From the NCBI GenBank assembly GCA_037445115.1, contig JBBILC010000001.1:1-64000 (forward strand): a DNA stretch of 64,000 bases, in the 5' to 3' direction. The notes below the pieces were generated by a model that saw only the letters and a list, made by a program, of their open reading frames with translations, ran no database searches and was not told the DNA's origin. Shown in pieces: positions 51,976 to 59,500 of the stretch (positions within the stretch are counted from its first letter, which is position 1; the number at the start of each line of letters is the position of its first letter). Both the position numbers and the translations under genes were made by a program. Origin of the DNA: Trichothermofontia sp037445115 (lineage in GTDB: Bacteria; Cyanobacteriota; Cyanobacteriia; B231).

Positions 51976-52206
51976 CTAGCTGACCTGATAATCCCCCAAC
52001 CGCTGTTGCGCTAAATCCCGAATCAAGCTGATGCGAGACGCAATGTAGTGTTGCAGGGCATCGACTTGGTTGCGATCGTCCAGGGTTTGGGGTCCCAACT
52101 GGCGCATCAGGCACTGCACGAGGGCCGCATCGTCGAGCTTCAGCAGCACACTAGCCTGCGTATTCTCAACGGTAAACCAAAATCGACGGAGTAGGAAGGG
52201 AGTCAT
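51976..52206 (-). CDS. Small conserved cyanobacterial protein
   Basis: About 76 residues from the ATG at 52206, supported by GGAGG 4 nt upstream; a longer frame to 52290 lacks support. Seen: MTPFLLRRFWFTVENTQASV at the start, LLKLDDAALVQCLMRQL and a C-terminal ASRISLIRDLAQQRL. All helical, soluble, no motif of known function. I recall similar short proteins in many cyanobacteria, which supports it being real. It follows the hypothetical gene at 52555-52905 on the same strand. Confidence 0.8.
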   Translation of the reverse strand: MTPFLLRRFWFTVENTQASVLLKLDDAALVQCLMRQLGPQTLDDRNQVDALQHYIASRISLIRDLAQQRLGDYQVS

Positions 52207-52451
52207 ACGACCTCCACAATGAGGGTGGCTGCGTCCTAGCTTACCGAATGCATCCCCTCCACTGCCGTAAAAAAACACAAGACGCAACAAGTATTACGGA
52301 AGAATTACAGAAACCGGTAACTCAGTTATAAAACTGGTTTAAACGTTAACAATTGTTGGCAGAAGATAGGGGGCCTCGATCACCACAAACCTAGGCTCTA
52401 GCCGGGTATAACCCCATTGGTCCGACTGTTAGCTTTAGTATTAACTTTTCT

Positions 52452-52470
52452 ATCAAGCGGTGCTTGATAC
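52452..52470. promoter_or_regulatory. Perfect 8-bp inverted repeat in the spacer upstream of the 76-residue gene
   Basis: TATCAAGC-GGT-GCTTGATA. Inside the 348-nt spacer 52207-52554, which has no other gene. Could be an operator or weak terminator; no T-tract on either strand. Confidence 0.4.
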
Positions 52471-52554
52471 TTGACAGGCATCCTGTTCTGAGGGGTCAGG
52501 CAAAATTAAAGTGTACAATACCGGCAAGGGGCGGGGCTACCCAAAACTTAACGG

Positions 52555-52905
52555 CTAGAAAGTCTCGCCCAAGAGAGACTCAAACTCTGCCCGGATTGCC
52601 TTAAGATCACCTACTTTAGCAACCAGCAGGCTCTCTTGCCCCGCATCCTCTAGCCGTTCTCGCCAGCGTTGGACTGTTTCCGAATTGTTCAGCCAATATT
52701 GAATCACCGTATCAATAACGGCATCCAAATCCCAGCCTCGCTTGGGGGGAATGGGTTCGATCGAATGGATCATCGCATCCAGGGTACAGTGTCGTGTCCC
52801 CACATACTCGACACCCTGATCGGGGGGATGGTTTGATCGCTGTTGTTGATGATTGAAAAAGGTCAGGATATTGGCAACGCCCAAAAGCTCAAAACGATAT
52901 TCCAT
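52555..52905 (-). CDS. Conserved hypothetical protein (116 residues)
   Basis: No family recognised. The ATG at 52905 is chosen for its AGGAG box 9 nt upstream; upstream in-frame codons (to 52974) lack support. Seen: an N-terminal MEYRFELLGVANILTFFNHQ, a central VEYVGTRHCTLDAMIHSIEPIPPKRGW segment (partial), then helices VIDTVIQYWLNNSETVQRW and LKAIRAEFESLLGETF. Soluble, no signal peptide. It is probably a small regulatory or adaptor protein, but this is only a guess from size. Confidence 0.72.
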   Translation of the reverse strand: MEYRFELLGVANILTFFNHQQQRSNHPPDQGVEYVGTRHCTLDAMIHSIEPIPPKRGWDLDAVIDTVIQYWLNNSETVQRWRERLEDAGQESLLVAKVGDLKAIRAEFESLLGETF

Positions 52906-53051
52906 ACGCACATCTCCTAACTGACTAAACAAAGGTTTTACGCCAATGGTTAAATGAAGATCAGTCAAAAGCATTAATCTGAAAACGGTGGATCACCAAA
53001 GCAGTAATCTAAAAATGGTGGATCATCAATAGTTATAGATTTATTCTCTAG

Positions 53052-53150
53052 TAATCCTAAATGATTCGTGAAGGATTATGGTGCAGGCTTCTAGGCTGCG
53101 CGGGCAGGATGCCCACCCCACGCCCATAAATCACCTGAGATTGCTTATAG
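53052..53150. repeat. Dispersed ~100-nt repeat, copy B
   Basis: Aligns with 21471-21572 as described there; includes GTGCAGGCTTCTAGGCTGC and CAGGATGCCCACCCCAC. Confidence 0.85.
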
Positions 53151-53192
53151 TGTCGCGAGGAGGCTGGGGAAAGGGCTGTAATGCTCGATACC

Positions 53193-53304
53193 ACATGGGC
53201 ACGTTGATTAATCTGGGATGGCGGCAGTTCAACGGTCCCATCCGGCGGGATAACGTTGCTTTGGAGCACACAGGATGGGTACTTTTCGAGGTGTCCTTAT
53301 GGTT
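53193..53304 (-). repeat. CACCTCGAAAA dispersed element, second copy
   Basis: Read on the minus strand it has ATAAGGACACCTCGAAAAG, then AAAGCAACGTTATCCCG, GTTGAACTGC and ATTAATCAACGTGCCC, colinear with 57763-57867. The stem around GTTGAACTGC is GGATGG/CCATCC here and TTGGTTAG/CTAACCAA in the other copy. Confidence 0.8.
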
Positions 53305-53311
53305 AAGTGTT

Positions 53312-53761
53312 CTAGCTGGGTGCATTAGGCGTAAGGTCCGCAGGCGGCTGGAGCGGTTGACAGGCGGCAGCTTGACAGAGGGGATAGGGGCTGGTGTAGG
53401 TGGCGCGACGTTGGCCAAAAAATTGATAGCGCCGATCGCGCACGTAGGCATAGAGGCGATCGCCCGCTGGTTTCAGTCCTGGCAGCAATCGATACCCAGC
53501 GACCAGCGCTGCCCCCTCCGGCAACTGGCGACCGATTTCCTCGGCCGCAGCACTACCCTGCCAGCGTTGGCTAGGGTCGGCATCATTCACCAGAATCATC
53601 CCCAACTCACAATCGGCAGCGGTAATACCCAAGCGATCGCGGGCAGCCTGATCCTGCATGGGGGCGTAACGAAAGTGTTGACCGCGATCGCGGCGCTCTA
53701 GGGTTTGGACCAAGGTGACACAGAGGTTACAGTTGCCGTCATAAATCACACTGTACGTCAT
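53312..53761 (-). CDS. DCC family (DUF393) thiol-disulfide oxidoreductase-like protein
   Basis: About 149 residues. Seen: the defining N-terminal motif YDGNCNLCV (DxxCxxC) in a thioredoxin-like start, ERRDRGQHFRYAPMQ, GMILVNDADPSQRWQGSAAAEEIGR and DRLYAYVRDRRYQFFGQR. Family knowledge: DCC proteins have a redox-type CxxC pair, but their targets are unknown. Start codon abuts the divergent birA region (63 nt). The tail after QRR is Pro-rich and lies within repeat-like DNA. Confidence 0.9.
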   Translation of the reverse strand: MTYSVIYDGNCNLCVTLVQTLERRDRGQHFRYAPMQDQAARDRLGITAADCELGMILVNDADPSQRWQGSAAAEEIGRQLPEGAALVAGYRLLPGLKPAGDRLYAYVRDRRYQFFGQRRATYTSPYPLCQAAACQPLQPPADLTPNAPS

Positions 53762-53823
53762 AGCTGGCGGACCCTACCGATCGTGGTATCGCTTAAATAG
53801 CAGGATAGCAAACCCCAACCGTT

Positions 53824-54705
53824 ATGCCAGCCCTCAGCCCCCCTTCCGACTGGGATACCTTCTCTGATTATTGGGCCGCCGTGATCGCCACCCAGGATAC
53901 CGCTGCGCCGTGGCCCCAACCCCACCAGATTCACTGCTTTCCCCAAGTAGCCTCGACCAATCAGACCCTATGGCAATACCTAGGGCAGGGACATCCGATC
54001 GGCACCACCACGATCGCCCAACAGCAAACCGCCGGACGGGGCCAGTGGGGACGCCGTTGGACTTCGGCAGCAGGCGGACTCTATCTATCCTGGTCCTGTG
54101 CCCCTAACCTGAGAGCCAACCTGGCCGCCCAGTTGACCCTCTGTAGCGCCTGGGGGCTGGCGAGGGCACTACAAGAATGGGCAATTCCCGTGCAAATTAA
54201 ATGGCCTAACGATCTGGTGCTCATGGGCCGCAAATTGGGGGGCATCCTCACCGAGACCCGGCTCCGGGGGGACACGATCCAGCAGGCGGTGATTGGGGTC
54301 GGGATCAATTGGGCCAATCCAGTCCCAGCCGTGGGGACGAATTTACAAACCTTTTGGGCAGAGCAAGCCGGATCGACGCGGGAACCCCCAGGCTTAACAC
54401 CGACGATCACCTCGCTTGCCCATCTTGCGGCGATCGTCCTGCAAGGGTTACTCACTGGCTACGACCATTGGCAACAGCAGGGCATGGCCGATCTGCTGCC
54501 GGCCTATGAGGCCCTGTTGAACCATCGGGATCGATCCATCCAAGTGGCTGGCCAACCCATGATGATCGTCGGCATTACGCCAGCCGGGGGATTGCGGGTA
54601 CACCCCCTGTCCCCATCTGGGGAAGCTGCGGGGGCAGACAGAGAACAAATTCTCCACCCCGGTCAGATTCGTCTCGGCTATGATGTGAATGAATTAGAAC
54701 CTTGA
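53824..54705 (+). CDS. birA: Biotin--[acetyl-CoA-carboxylase] ligase
   Basis: About 293 residues, without the N-terminal DNA-binding domain of E. coli BirA, so it is a ligase only. Seen: VASTNQTLWQY, the biotinyl-AMP loop QTAGRGQWGRRWTS, GGLYLSWS, IKWPNDLVLMGRKLGGILTE and VIGVGINW, then a C-terminal SH3-like segment IVGITPAGGLRV. Reaction: ATP-dependent biotinylation of the carrier protein of acetyl-CoA carboxylase, needed for fatty acid synthesis. Monocistronic. Confidence 0.95.
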   Translation: MPALSPPSDWDTFSDYWAAVIATQDTAAPWPQPHQIHCFPQVASTNQTLWQYLGQGHPIGTTTIAQQQTAGRGQWGRRWTSAAGGLYLSWSCAPNLRANLAAQLTLCSAWGLARALQEWAIPVQIKWPNDLVLMGRKLGGILTETRLRGDTIQQAVIGVGINWANPVPAVGTNLQTFWAEQAGSTREPPGLTPTITSLAHLAAIVLQGLLTGYDHWQQQGMADLLPAYEALLNHRDRSIQVAGQPMMIVGITPAGGLRVHPLSPSGEAAGADREQILHPGQIRLGYDVNELEP

Positions 54706-54875
54706 CCGTGGTCATCGCTTGGGGCAACTTAGGTTAGGATCGAGCCTTGGTTACCTCTCCGTAGCTAGCTAGATTGTGGCTGGCGTTCCTACCCCAGGCT
54801 GTAGCCATCGGGATCATGGACAAGGATGGCCCCTGAGGGAACCGATTTTTTCTGTTGAGGAGTGAGTACACGATC

Positions 54876-56120
54876 ATGATATCGCCTGCCCCAAAACAAC
54901 AACCTTTGCGGCCTTTGCAGCGATTTCCGCGCCTGCATCCCCAGCGGCGATACTGGCTAACCGGCTTAGGCTGGGTCTGTGGCTTGGGTCTGCTCCCCAG
55001 TGGGGCTGTCCTAGCCCAAGAAGCGGCGGATTTGATCGTGCCCACCTATGAAGCAGCGCCTCCCGCAGCCGAGGCAGCTCCCCTGCCAGCACCCACGATC
55101 GTGCCACCTTCCGATCCACCGCCAGCGCCCTTACCCCAGGTATTTTTGCCGGAAGAGCCACCGGAAGTGTTGCTACAACCCCAGCAGGCCCCCCCGGTGG
55201 CTGGACATGAAACCGCCGCACCCATCCCAGGTACTTATATTGATGGCTCGGATTATTCCCTGGGGGCGACCAGCAGCTACGAAATGGCACCGGACGTGGT
55301 GTTATCGGAGCGATCGACCGGATGTCAGGCCGTGGTCACGGCAGGTAGTACAGCCCCCAGTGCGATTTGCCCCCCCAACCCTTCAGCTAATACCGCCTGG
55401 TCGCCCACAACCGCAGCAGGTGAAGCCCATGCCTATCCCCCCCAGGATCGCTGGCAGCAACAGCCGGGGATCAATCCCAATTCGGTCTTTCAGTTTAATC
55501 CTGGCCAAACCCTAGCCAACGGCCAAGCCTATTTCAACCGGACCGCTTTTGGGCGAACCCTGAGTGTCCTGCGGCAAATGGGTAACGCGCATCGCCATGC
55601 CCTATTCCCCCTGCCCTTTCCCGTACCCATTACCTCCATGTTCGGCTGGCGGCTCCACCCAATTTCCGGCGATTGGCGTTTCCATTCCGGGACTGACCTC
55701 GCCGCCGATGTAGGCACGCCAGTCCTCGCTGCCTTTGCGGGCAAGGTCACGATCGCGGACGTTATGGGGGGGTATGGCCTTACGGTGGTGCTAGAACATC
55801 CAGACGCGGCCCAGGAAACCCTCTATGCCCACCTGTCCCAAATTCTGGTGCGACCGGGGGATACGGTAGAACAGGGCACGGTCATCGGCCTTGTCGGTAG
55901 TACGGGCAATTCGACGGGTCCCCACCTGCACTTTGAGGTTCGCCAATACACCCCAGAAGGTTGGATTACCCTCGACCCTGGCCACAAGCTGGAAGCGGCC
56001 CTAGCCCGTCTGGTACAAGCCCTACAACTGGCCCAAGTGGAACCAACGCCCGCGCCCAACCTCCCCAAAATGGGACCACCCACGCCGTTTATTGGCCCAC
56101 CGCTACCGCCCACTGCTTAA
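54876..56120 (+). CDS. M23 family metallopeptidase (LytM-type)
   Basis: About 414 residues from the ATG at 54876. Seen: a signal peptide (about 1-48, ending PSGAVLAQ), a Pro/Ala-rich linker to about 230, and a C-terminal LytM domain: VPITSMFGWRLHPISGDWRF, HSGTDLAADVGTPVLAAFAG with Zn ligands His and Asp, GYGLTVVLEH, LYAHLSQILV and TGPHLHFEVR with the last Zn His. Known role: cleaves peptide cross-bridges of peptidoglycan during growth or division, or regulates amidases when degenerate; here the metal site is complete, so activity is likely. Located in the periplasm. Confidence 0.93.
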   Translation: MISPAPKQQPLRPLQRFPRLHPQRRYWLTGLGWVCGLGLLPSGAVLAQEAADLIVPTYEAAPPAAEAAPLPAPTIVPPSDPPPAPLPQVFLPEEPPEVLLQPQQAPPVAGHETAAPIPGTYIDGSDYSLGATSSYEMAPDVVLSERSTGCQAVVTAGSTAPSAICPPNPSANTAWSPTTAAGEAHAYPPQDRWQQQPGINPNSVFQFNPGQTLANGQAYFNRTAFGRTLSVLRQMGNAHRHALFPLPFPVPITSMFGWRLHPISGDWRFHSGTDLAADVGTPVLAAFAGKVTIADVMGGYGLTVVLEHPDAAQETLYAHLSQILVRPGDTVEQGTVIGLVGSTGNSTGPHLHFEVRQYTPEGWITLDPGHKLEAALARLVQALQLAQVEPTPAPNLPKMGPPTPFIGPPLPPTA

Positions 56121-56309
56121 GCAGCCCGGTTTGGACAACCTCAGAACCTGTTGGCACCAGATACGGCTGCTTTGACGACTCAAGTTGTCACGACGAACAA
56201 CGAGGCGCGTACTGAAGCCTTAAGTTTTTCGGGTTATCTGCCGGGGTGAGGGCAGGCGATCGGGCATAGTGGGCAATAGTGAACGCTTAATGGGATCGGG
56301 AAATCAACC

Positions 56310-56567
56310 ATGTGTCTAGCCGTGCCCGGAGAAATTGTCAGTGTTACGGGTGATGACAGCCTGAACCGCATGGGGAAAGTCCGCTTTGGGGGGGTCCTCA
56401 AGGCGGTCAGTTTGGCCTATGTGCCCGAAGCTCAAGTTGGGGATTATGTGATTGTCCATGTGGGCTTTGCCCTGAATACCGTGGATGCGGAAGAGGCCGA
56501 ACGGGTGTTTGAAACCTTGCAGGCAATGGGTGAATTAGCGGAGTTGGAAACGAGTGAAGTACGTTGA
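56310..56567 (+). CDS. hypC: Hydrogenase maturation chaperone HypC
   Basis: About 85 residues. Seen: the invariant start MCLAVPGEIVSV with Cys2, KVRFGGVLKAVSLAYVPEA and GDYVIVHVGFALNTVDAEEA. Known role: binds HypD and carries the Fe(CN)2CO unit to the large subunit of [NiFe] hydrogenase. It overlaps hypD by 14 nt, so the two are translationally coupled. Hydrogenase structural genes and other hyp genes are not in the window. Confidence 0.96.
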   Translation: MCLAVPGEIVSVTGDDSLNRMGKVRFGGVLKAVSLAYVPEAQVGDYVIVHVGFALNTVDAEEAERVFETLQAMGELAELETSEVR

Positions 56568-57759
56568 CGAATACCGCGACGCCGACGCTGCCCACCGCTA
56601 TGCCGATGCGATCGCCCGCCTCACCACCCGGCCTTGGTGCCTGATGGAAATCTGCGGTGGGCAAACCCATGCGATCGTGAAATACGGCATTGACCAACTG
56701 CTACCCCCTGATGTGACCTTGATTCATGGTCCGGGTTGCCCGGTTTGTGTCACCCCGATCGCGCTGATTGATCAGGCGATCGCCCTGGCCTCCCAACCCC
56801 AGGTCATCTTCTGCTCCTTTGGGGATATGTTGCGGGTGCCGGGGAGCGATCGGGACTTACTCTCCGTGAAGGCGGCGGCGGGGGATGTGCGGATTGTGTA
56901 TTCGCCCCTGGATGCGGTGAAGTTGGCCCAGGAAAACCCCGATCGCGAGGTGATTTTCTTTGCCATTGGCTTTGAAACGACGGCTCCGGCGAATGCAATG
57001 GCGGTTTATCAGGCCCAACAGCAGGGTTTGAAGAATTTTTCCCTGTTGGTTTCTCAGGTGTTGGTTCCCCCGGCGATCGCGGCGATCCTGGGTGCGCCGG
57101 AGAATCGGGTGCAGGGGTTCCTCGCGGCGGGTCATGTGTGTACGGTGATGGGGATTGAGGCATACCGACCCTTAGCGCAACAGTATCGAGTGCCGATCGT
57201 GGTGACGGGCTTTGAACCCCTGGATATTCTCCAGGGCATCTATCTCTGCATTGAACAGTTGGAGACAAGCCGCACGGAGGTGGTGAATCAGTACAGCCGC
57301 GTGGTGCGCCCGGAGGGGAATCCGACGGCCCAACAGTTGATCGACACGGTGTTTGAAGTGGTGCCCCGGCAATGGCGCGGGATTGGCGAAATTCCCCAGA
57401 GTGGCTTGGCGCTGCGATCGGCCTATGCGGCCTTTGATGCCCAGAAACGCTTTGGCCTCCCACGGGAAACCGATCCCCAGCCAGAGCTAGCACCGTCGAA
57501 TTTAGCCACGAATTTAGCCACGAATTTAGCTGAAACCGAGGTGATTACTTGTATCAGTGGCCTGATTTTGCAAGGGGTGAAGAAACCCAGCGAATGTCCG
57601 GCCTTTGGCACGCTTTGCACGCCTGAGCATCCCCTAGGAGCGACGATGGTGTCTTCGGAGGGAGCTTGCGCTGCCTACTACCGCTACCGCGCTCCGAGAC
57701 AGCCAGAGAGGGCTATCCCTCGCTCAGTGTTTAACGTTTCTGGTTTGTCTTCAAAATAA
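56554..57759 (+). CDS. hypD: Hydrogenase formation protein HypD
   Basis: About 401 residues from the GTG at 56554. Seen: CLMEICGGQTHAIVKYGI, HGPGCPVCVTP, FCSFGDMLRVPGS, FFAIGFETTAPANA, GFLAAGHVCTVMG, VVTGFEPLDIL, and the Fe-S cluster cysteines near the end (ECPAFGTLCTPEHPLGA, SSEGACAAYYRY). A NLATNLATNLAE stretch at about 310-320 is a 12-nt DNA repeat read in frame and lengthens a surface loop. Known role: with HypC it assembles the Fe(CN)2CO group. The end of the reading frame lies next to an insertion remnant. Confidence 0.95.
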   Translation: MKYVDEYRDADAAHRYADAIARLTTRPWCLMEICGGQTHAIVKYGIDQLLPPDVTLIHGPGCPVCVTPIALIDQAIALASQPQVIFCSFGDMLRVPGSDRDLLSVKAAAGDVRIVYSPLDAVKLAQENPDREVIFFAIGFETTAPANAMAVYQAQQQGLKNFSLLVSQVLVPPAIAAILGAPENRVQGFLAAGHVCTVMGIEAYRPLAQQYRVPIVVTGFEPLDILQGIYLCIEQLETSRTEVVNQYSRVVRPEGNPTAQQLIDTVFEVVPRQWRGIGEIPQSGLALRSAYAAFDAQKRFGLPRETDPQPELAPSNLATNLATNLAETEVITCISGLILQGVKKPSECPAFGTLCTPEHPLGATMVSSEGACAAYYRYRAPRQPERAIPRSVFNVSGLSSK

Positions 57760-57762
57760 TCA

Positions 57763-57867
57763 TAAGGGCACCTCGAAAATACAAATTTTGTTTGCGCTCA
57801 CAAGCAACGTAATCTCGTTGGTTAGGGCAGTTGAACTGCTCTAACCAAATTAATCGAGGTCCCCTCT
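57763..57867 (+). repeat. CACCTCGAAAA dispersed element with hairpin, third copy
   Basis: Starts ATAAGGGCACCTCGAAAATAC, includes a hairpin TTGGTTAGGGCAGTT-G / AACTGCTCTAACCAA (57818-57848, one mismatch) and ends GAGGTCCCC just before the tnpB remnant. Colinear with 53193-53304. Confidence 0.85.
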
Positions 57868-58032
57868 TGCGGTGGCTACCGCTGGGGAAAGTTGGACCTG
57901 TCTGTGCAAGAGGTTGTTTGCCTGAACTATGGCAGCCATCACGATCGGGATGAGAATGCCGCCATCAATAGGGGGAAACTTGCTAGCACAATTTTTTGGC
58001 TCAGGCGATCGCCAATACTTGCAGTGCGTTGA
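57862..58032 (+). pseudogene. C-terminal remnant of an IS200/IS605-family TnpB
   Basis: Frame 57862-58032 reads CGGYRWGKLDLSVQ, VVCLNYGSHHDRDENAAIN then RGKLASTIFW to a TGA. TnpB proteins end with a zinc-ribbon CxxC...CxxC followed by HDRD(I/E)NAAINI, so this is the last ~55 residues. The second Cys of each pair has changed (CGG, CLNY), and the rest of the gene and any transposase are missing. A dead fragment, abutting the dispersed hairpin element. Confidence 0.85.
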
Positions 58033-58102
58033 TCCCAGGGGGTAGGATCAGCAGTACTGGGATATCGGGTCATCTATCACGCCGGGAAATTATCATAGAA
58101 GG

Positions 58103-59377
58103 GTGACTGATCTGCACCATCCTTTACAAGCACTCCACGAGGGACACTGGTTCAAGTTAATTTGCGGAGCCAGCTACCAACACCTTGCCAGCATTCGCGA
58201 TCTGACACTGGTCTATACCCTGGCAGGAGCGGATTGTATTGATGTGGCGGCTGATCCTGCCGTGATCACCGCTGCCCAGGAAGCCATCCAGATCGCCACC
58301 ACCCTGAAAACCCATGATTTAATTGCCTCCCCAACCGTCAACCTCGCAAATAGCGCCCAAACCGTTAATTCGGGTCCGCTCCTGACCCATCGCCCGTGGC
58401 TAATGGTCAGCCTGAATGATGGCGAAGATCCCCATTTTCGCAAAGCCAGCTTTGATCCCGATCGCTGTCCCCCCGACTGTCCCCGCCCCTGCGAGCGGAT
58501 CTGTCCTGCCCAGGCGATCGCCTTCCCTGCCCCGCCTGCCCCCCAGGGGGTGATCGCCGATCGCTGCTATGGCTGTGGCCGCTGTTTACCCATCTGTCCG
58601 ATCGGTCAGATTATCACCGAGTCCACCGTCGTCGATCCGGCCCAGATCTTGCCCCAGATTGTGGCCTTGGGGATTGATGCGATCGAGATCCATACCCAGA
58701 TCGGTCGGGTTGCGGACTTCCAACGCCTGTGGTCCGCGATTTTGCCCCATTGCGATCGCCTCAAACTGCTAGCGATTAGCTTTCCCGATGGCGACGACGC
58801 GATCGCCTACCTGTGGTTCCTGTATAACCTCATCCGGGAAACGTGGTCCGGTCCCCTGGTCTGGCAAACCGATGGTCGGCCCATGAGCGGCGATCTGGGT
58901 AAGGGCACCACCCACGCGGCCCTGAAACTGGCGCAAAAGGTCCTGGCTGAGGGGCCTTCCGGTTTTGTACAACTAGCAGGGGGCACCAATGCCCATACGG
59001 TTACCAAGGCACGGCAACTGGGGCTATTGGCCACGCCAGCATCTCCCGTGGGTCAGGAACCCGATTCCAGAACGGCGATCGCGTCGCGACATCCAAGGCA
59101 GATCGCGGGGATTGCCTACGGTAGCTACGCCCGCACCCAACTGGCCCACTGGCTGGAAACCGAGGGCGCGGTTGGTCCATCGGATGCCCCCGCAGTGACT
59201 TCCCAGGCATTGGCAACCAGGCCCGATCGCCTCTGGGCGGCGGTGCAGCAGGCAAGCGCGTTGGTTGCTCAACTCAAGTCCCATCCCTTACCGATTTTGA
59301 AAGATGACGTTAACGGTGTTGAGGTTCATGATGCCCACCCCCTTCCCCAGTCCCCCTTCGCCCGTTCCCTGGCCTAG
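58103..59377 (+). CDS. ldpA: Circadian input protein LdpA (light-dependent period)
   Basis: About 424 residues from a GTG start. Seen: ALHEGHWFKLICGASYQHL, then LTHRPWLMVSLNDGEDPHFR, two iron-sulfur motifs CPPDCPRPCERICP (about 120-135) and CYGCGRCLPICPIG (about 154-168), and a TIM-like C-terminal half with WQTDGRPMSGDLGKGTTHAA, FVQLAGGTNAHTV and IAGIAYGSYART. Known role: in Synechococcus, LdpA senses the redox state through Fe-S clusters and adjusts the period of the KaiABC clock to light. Kai genes are not in the window. The last ~50 residues are unconserved. Confidence 0.93.
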   Translation: MTDLHHPLQALHEGHWFKLICGASYQHLASIRDLTLVYTLAGADCIDVAADPAVITAAQEAIQIATTLKTHDLIASPTVNLANSAQTVNSGPLLTHRPWLMVSLNDGEDPHFRKASFDPDRCPPDCPRPCERICPAQAIAFPAPPAPQGVIADRCYGCGRCLPICPIGQIITESTVVDPAQILPQIVALGIDAIEIHTQIGRVADFQRLWSAILPHCDRLKLLAISFPDGDDAIAYLWFLYNLIRETWSGPLVWQTDGRPMSGDLGKGTTHAALKLAQKVLAEGPSGFVQLAGGTNAHTVTKARQLGLLATPASPVGQEPDSRTAIASRHPRQIAGIAYGSYARTQLAHWLETEGAVGPSDAPAVTSQALATRPDRLWAAVQQASALVAQLKSHPLPILKDDVNGVEVHDAHPLPQSPFARSLA

Positions 59378-59500
59378 GTCACCCTAGGGATAGCTACGCG
59401 GGGCATCCCGATCGCCCCCTGGGCCACCGCATGATGGGGTTTAGCTGGTCTCGATTCCACACTTCTATTGCACTGACGGGTTCAACACCCCCCAGCATCT

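Noticed and set aside
52320..52554. A tRNA or small RNA gene in the spacer
   Set aside because: No TpsiC-loop consensus or cloverleaf could be drawn; only one 8-bp inverted repeat is present.
53069..53311. Arg/Pro-rich frames on both strands near 53.1-53.4 kb
   Set aside because: They translate dispersed repeats (GVGILPAQ-like) and the antisense of the DCC gene.
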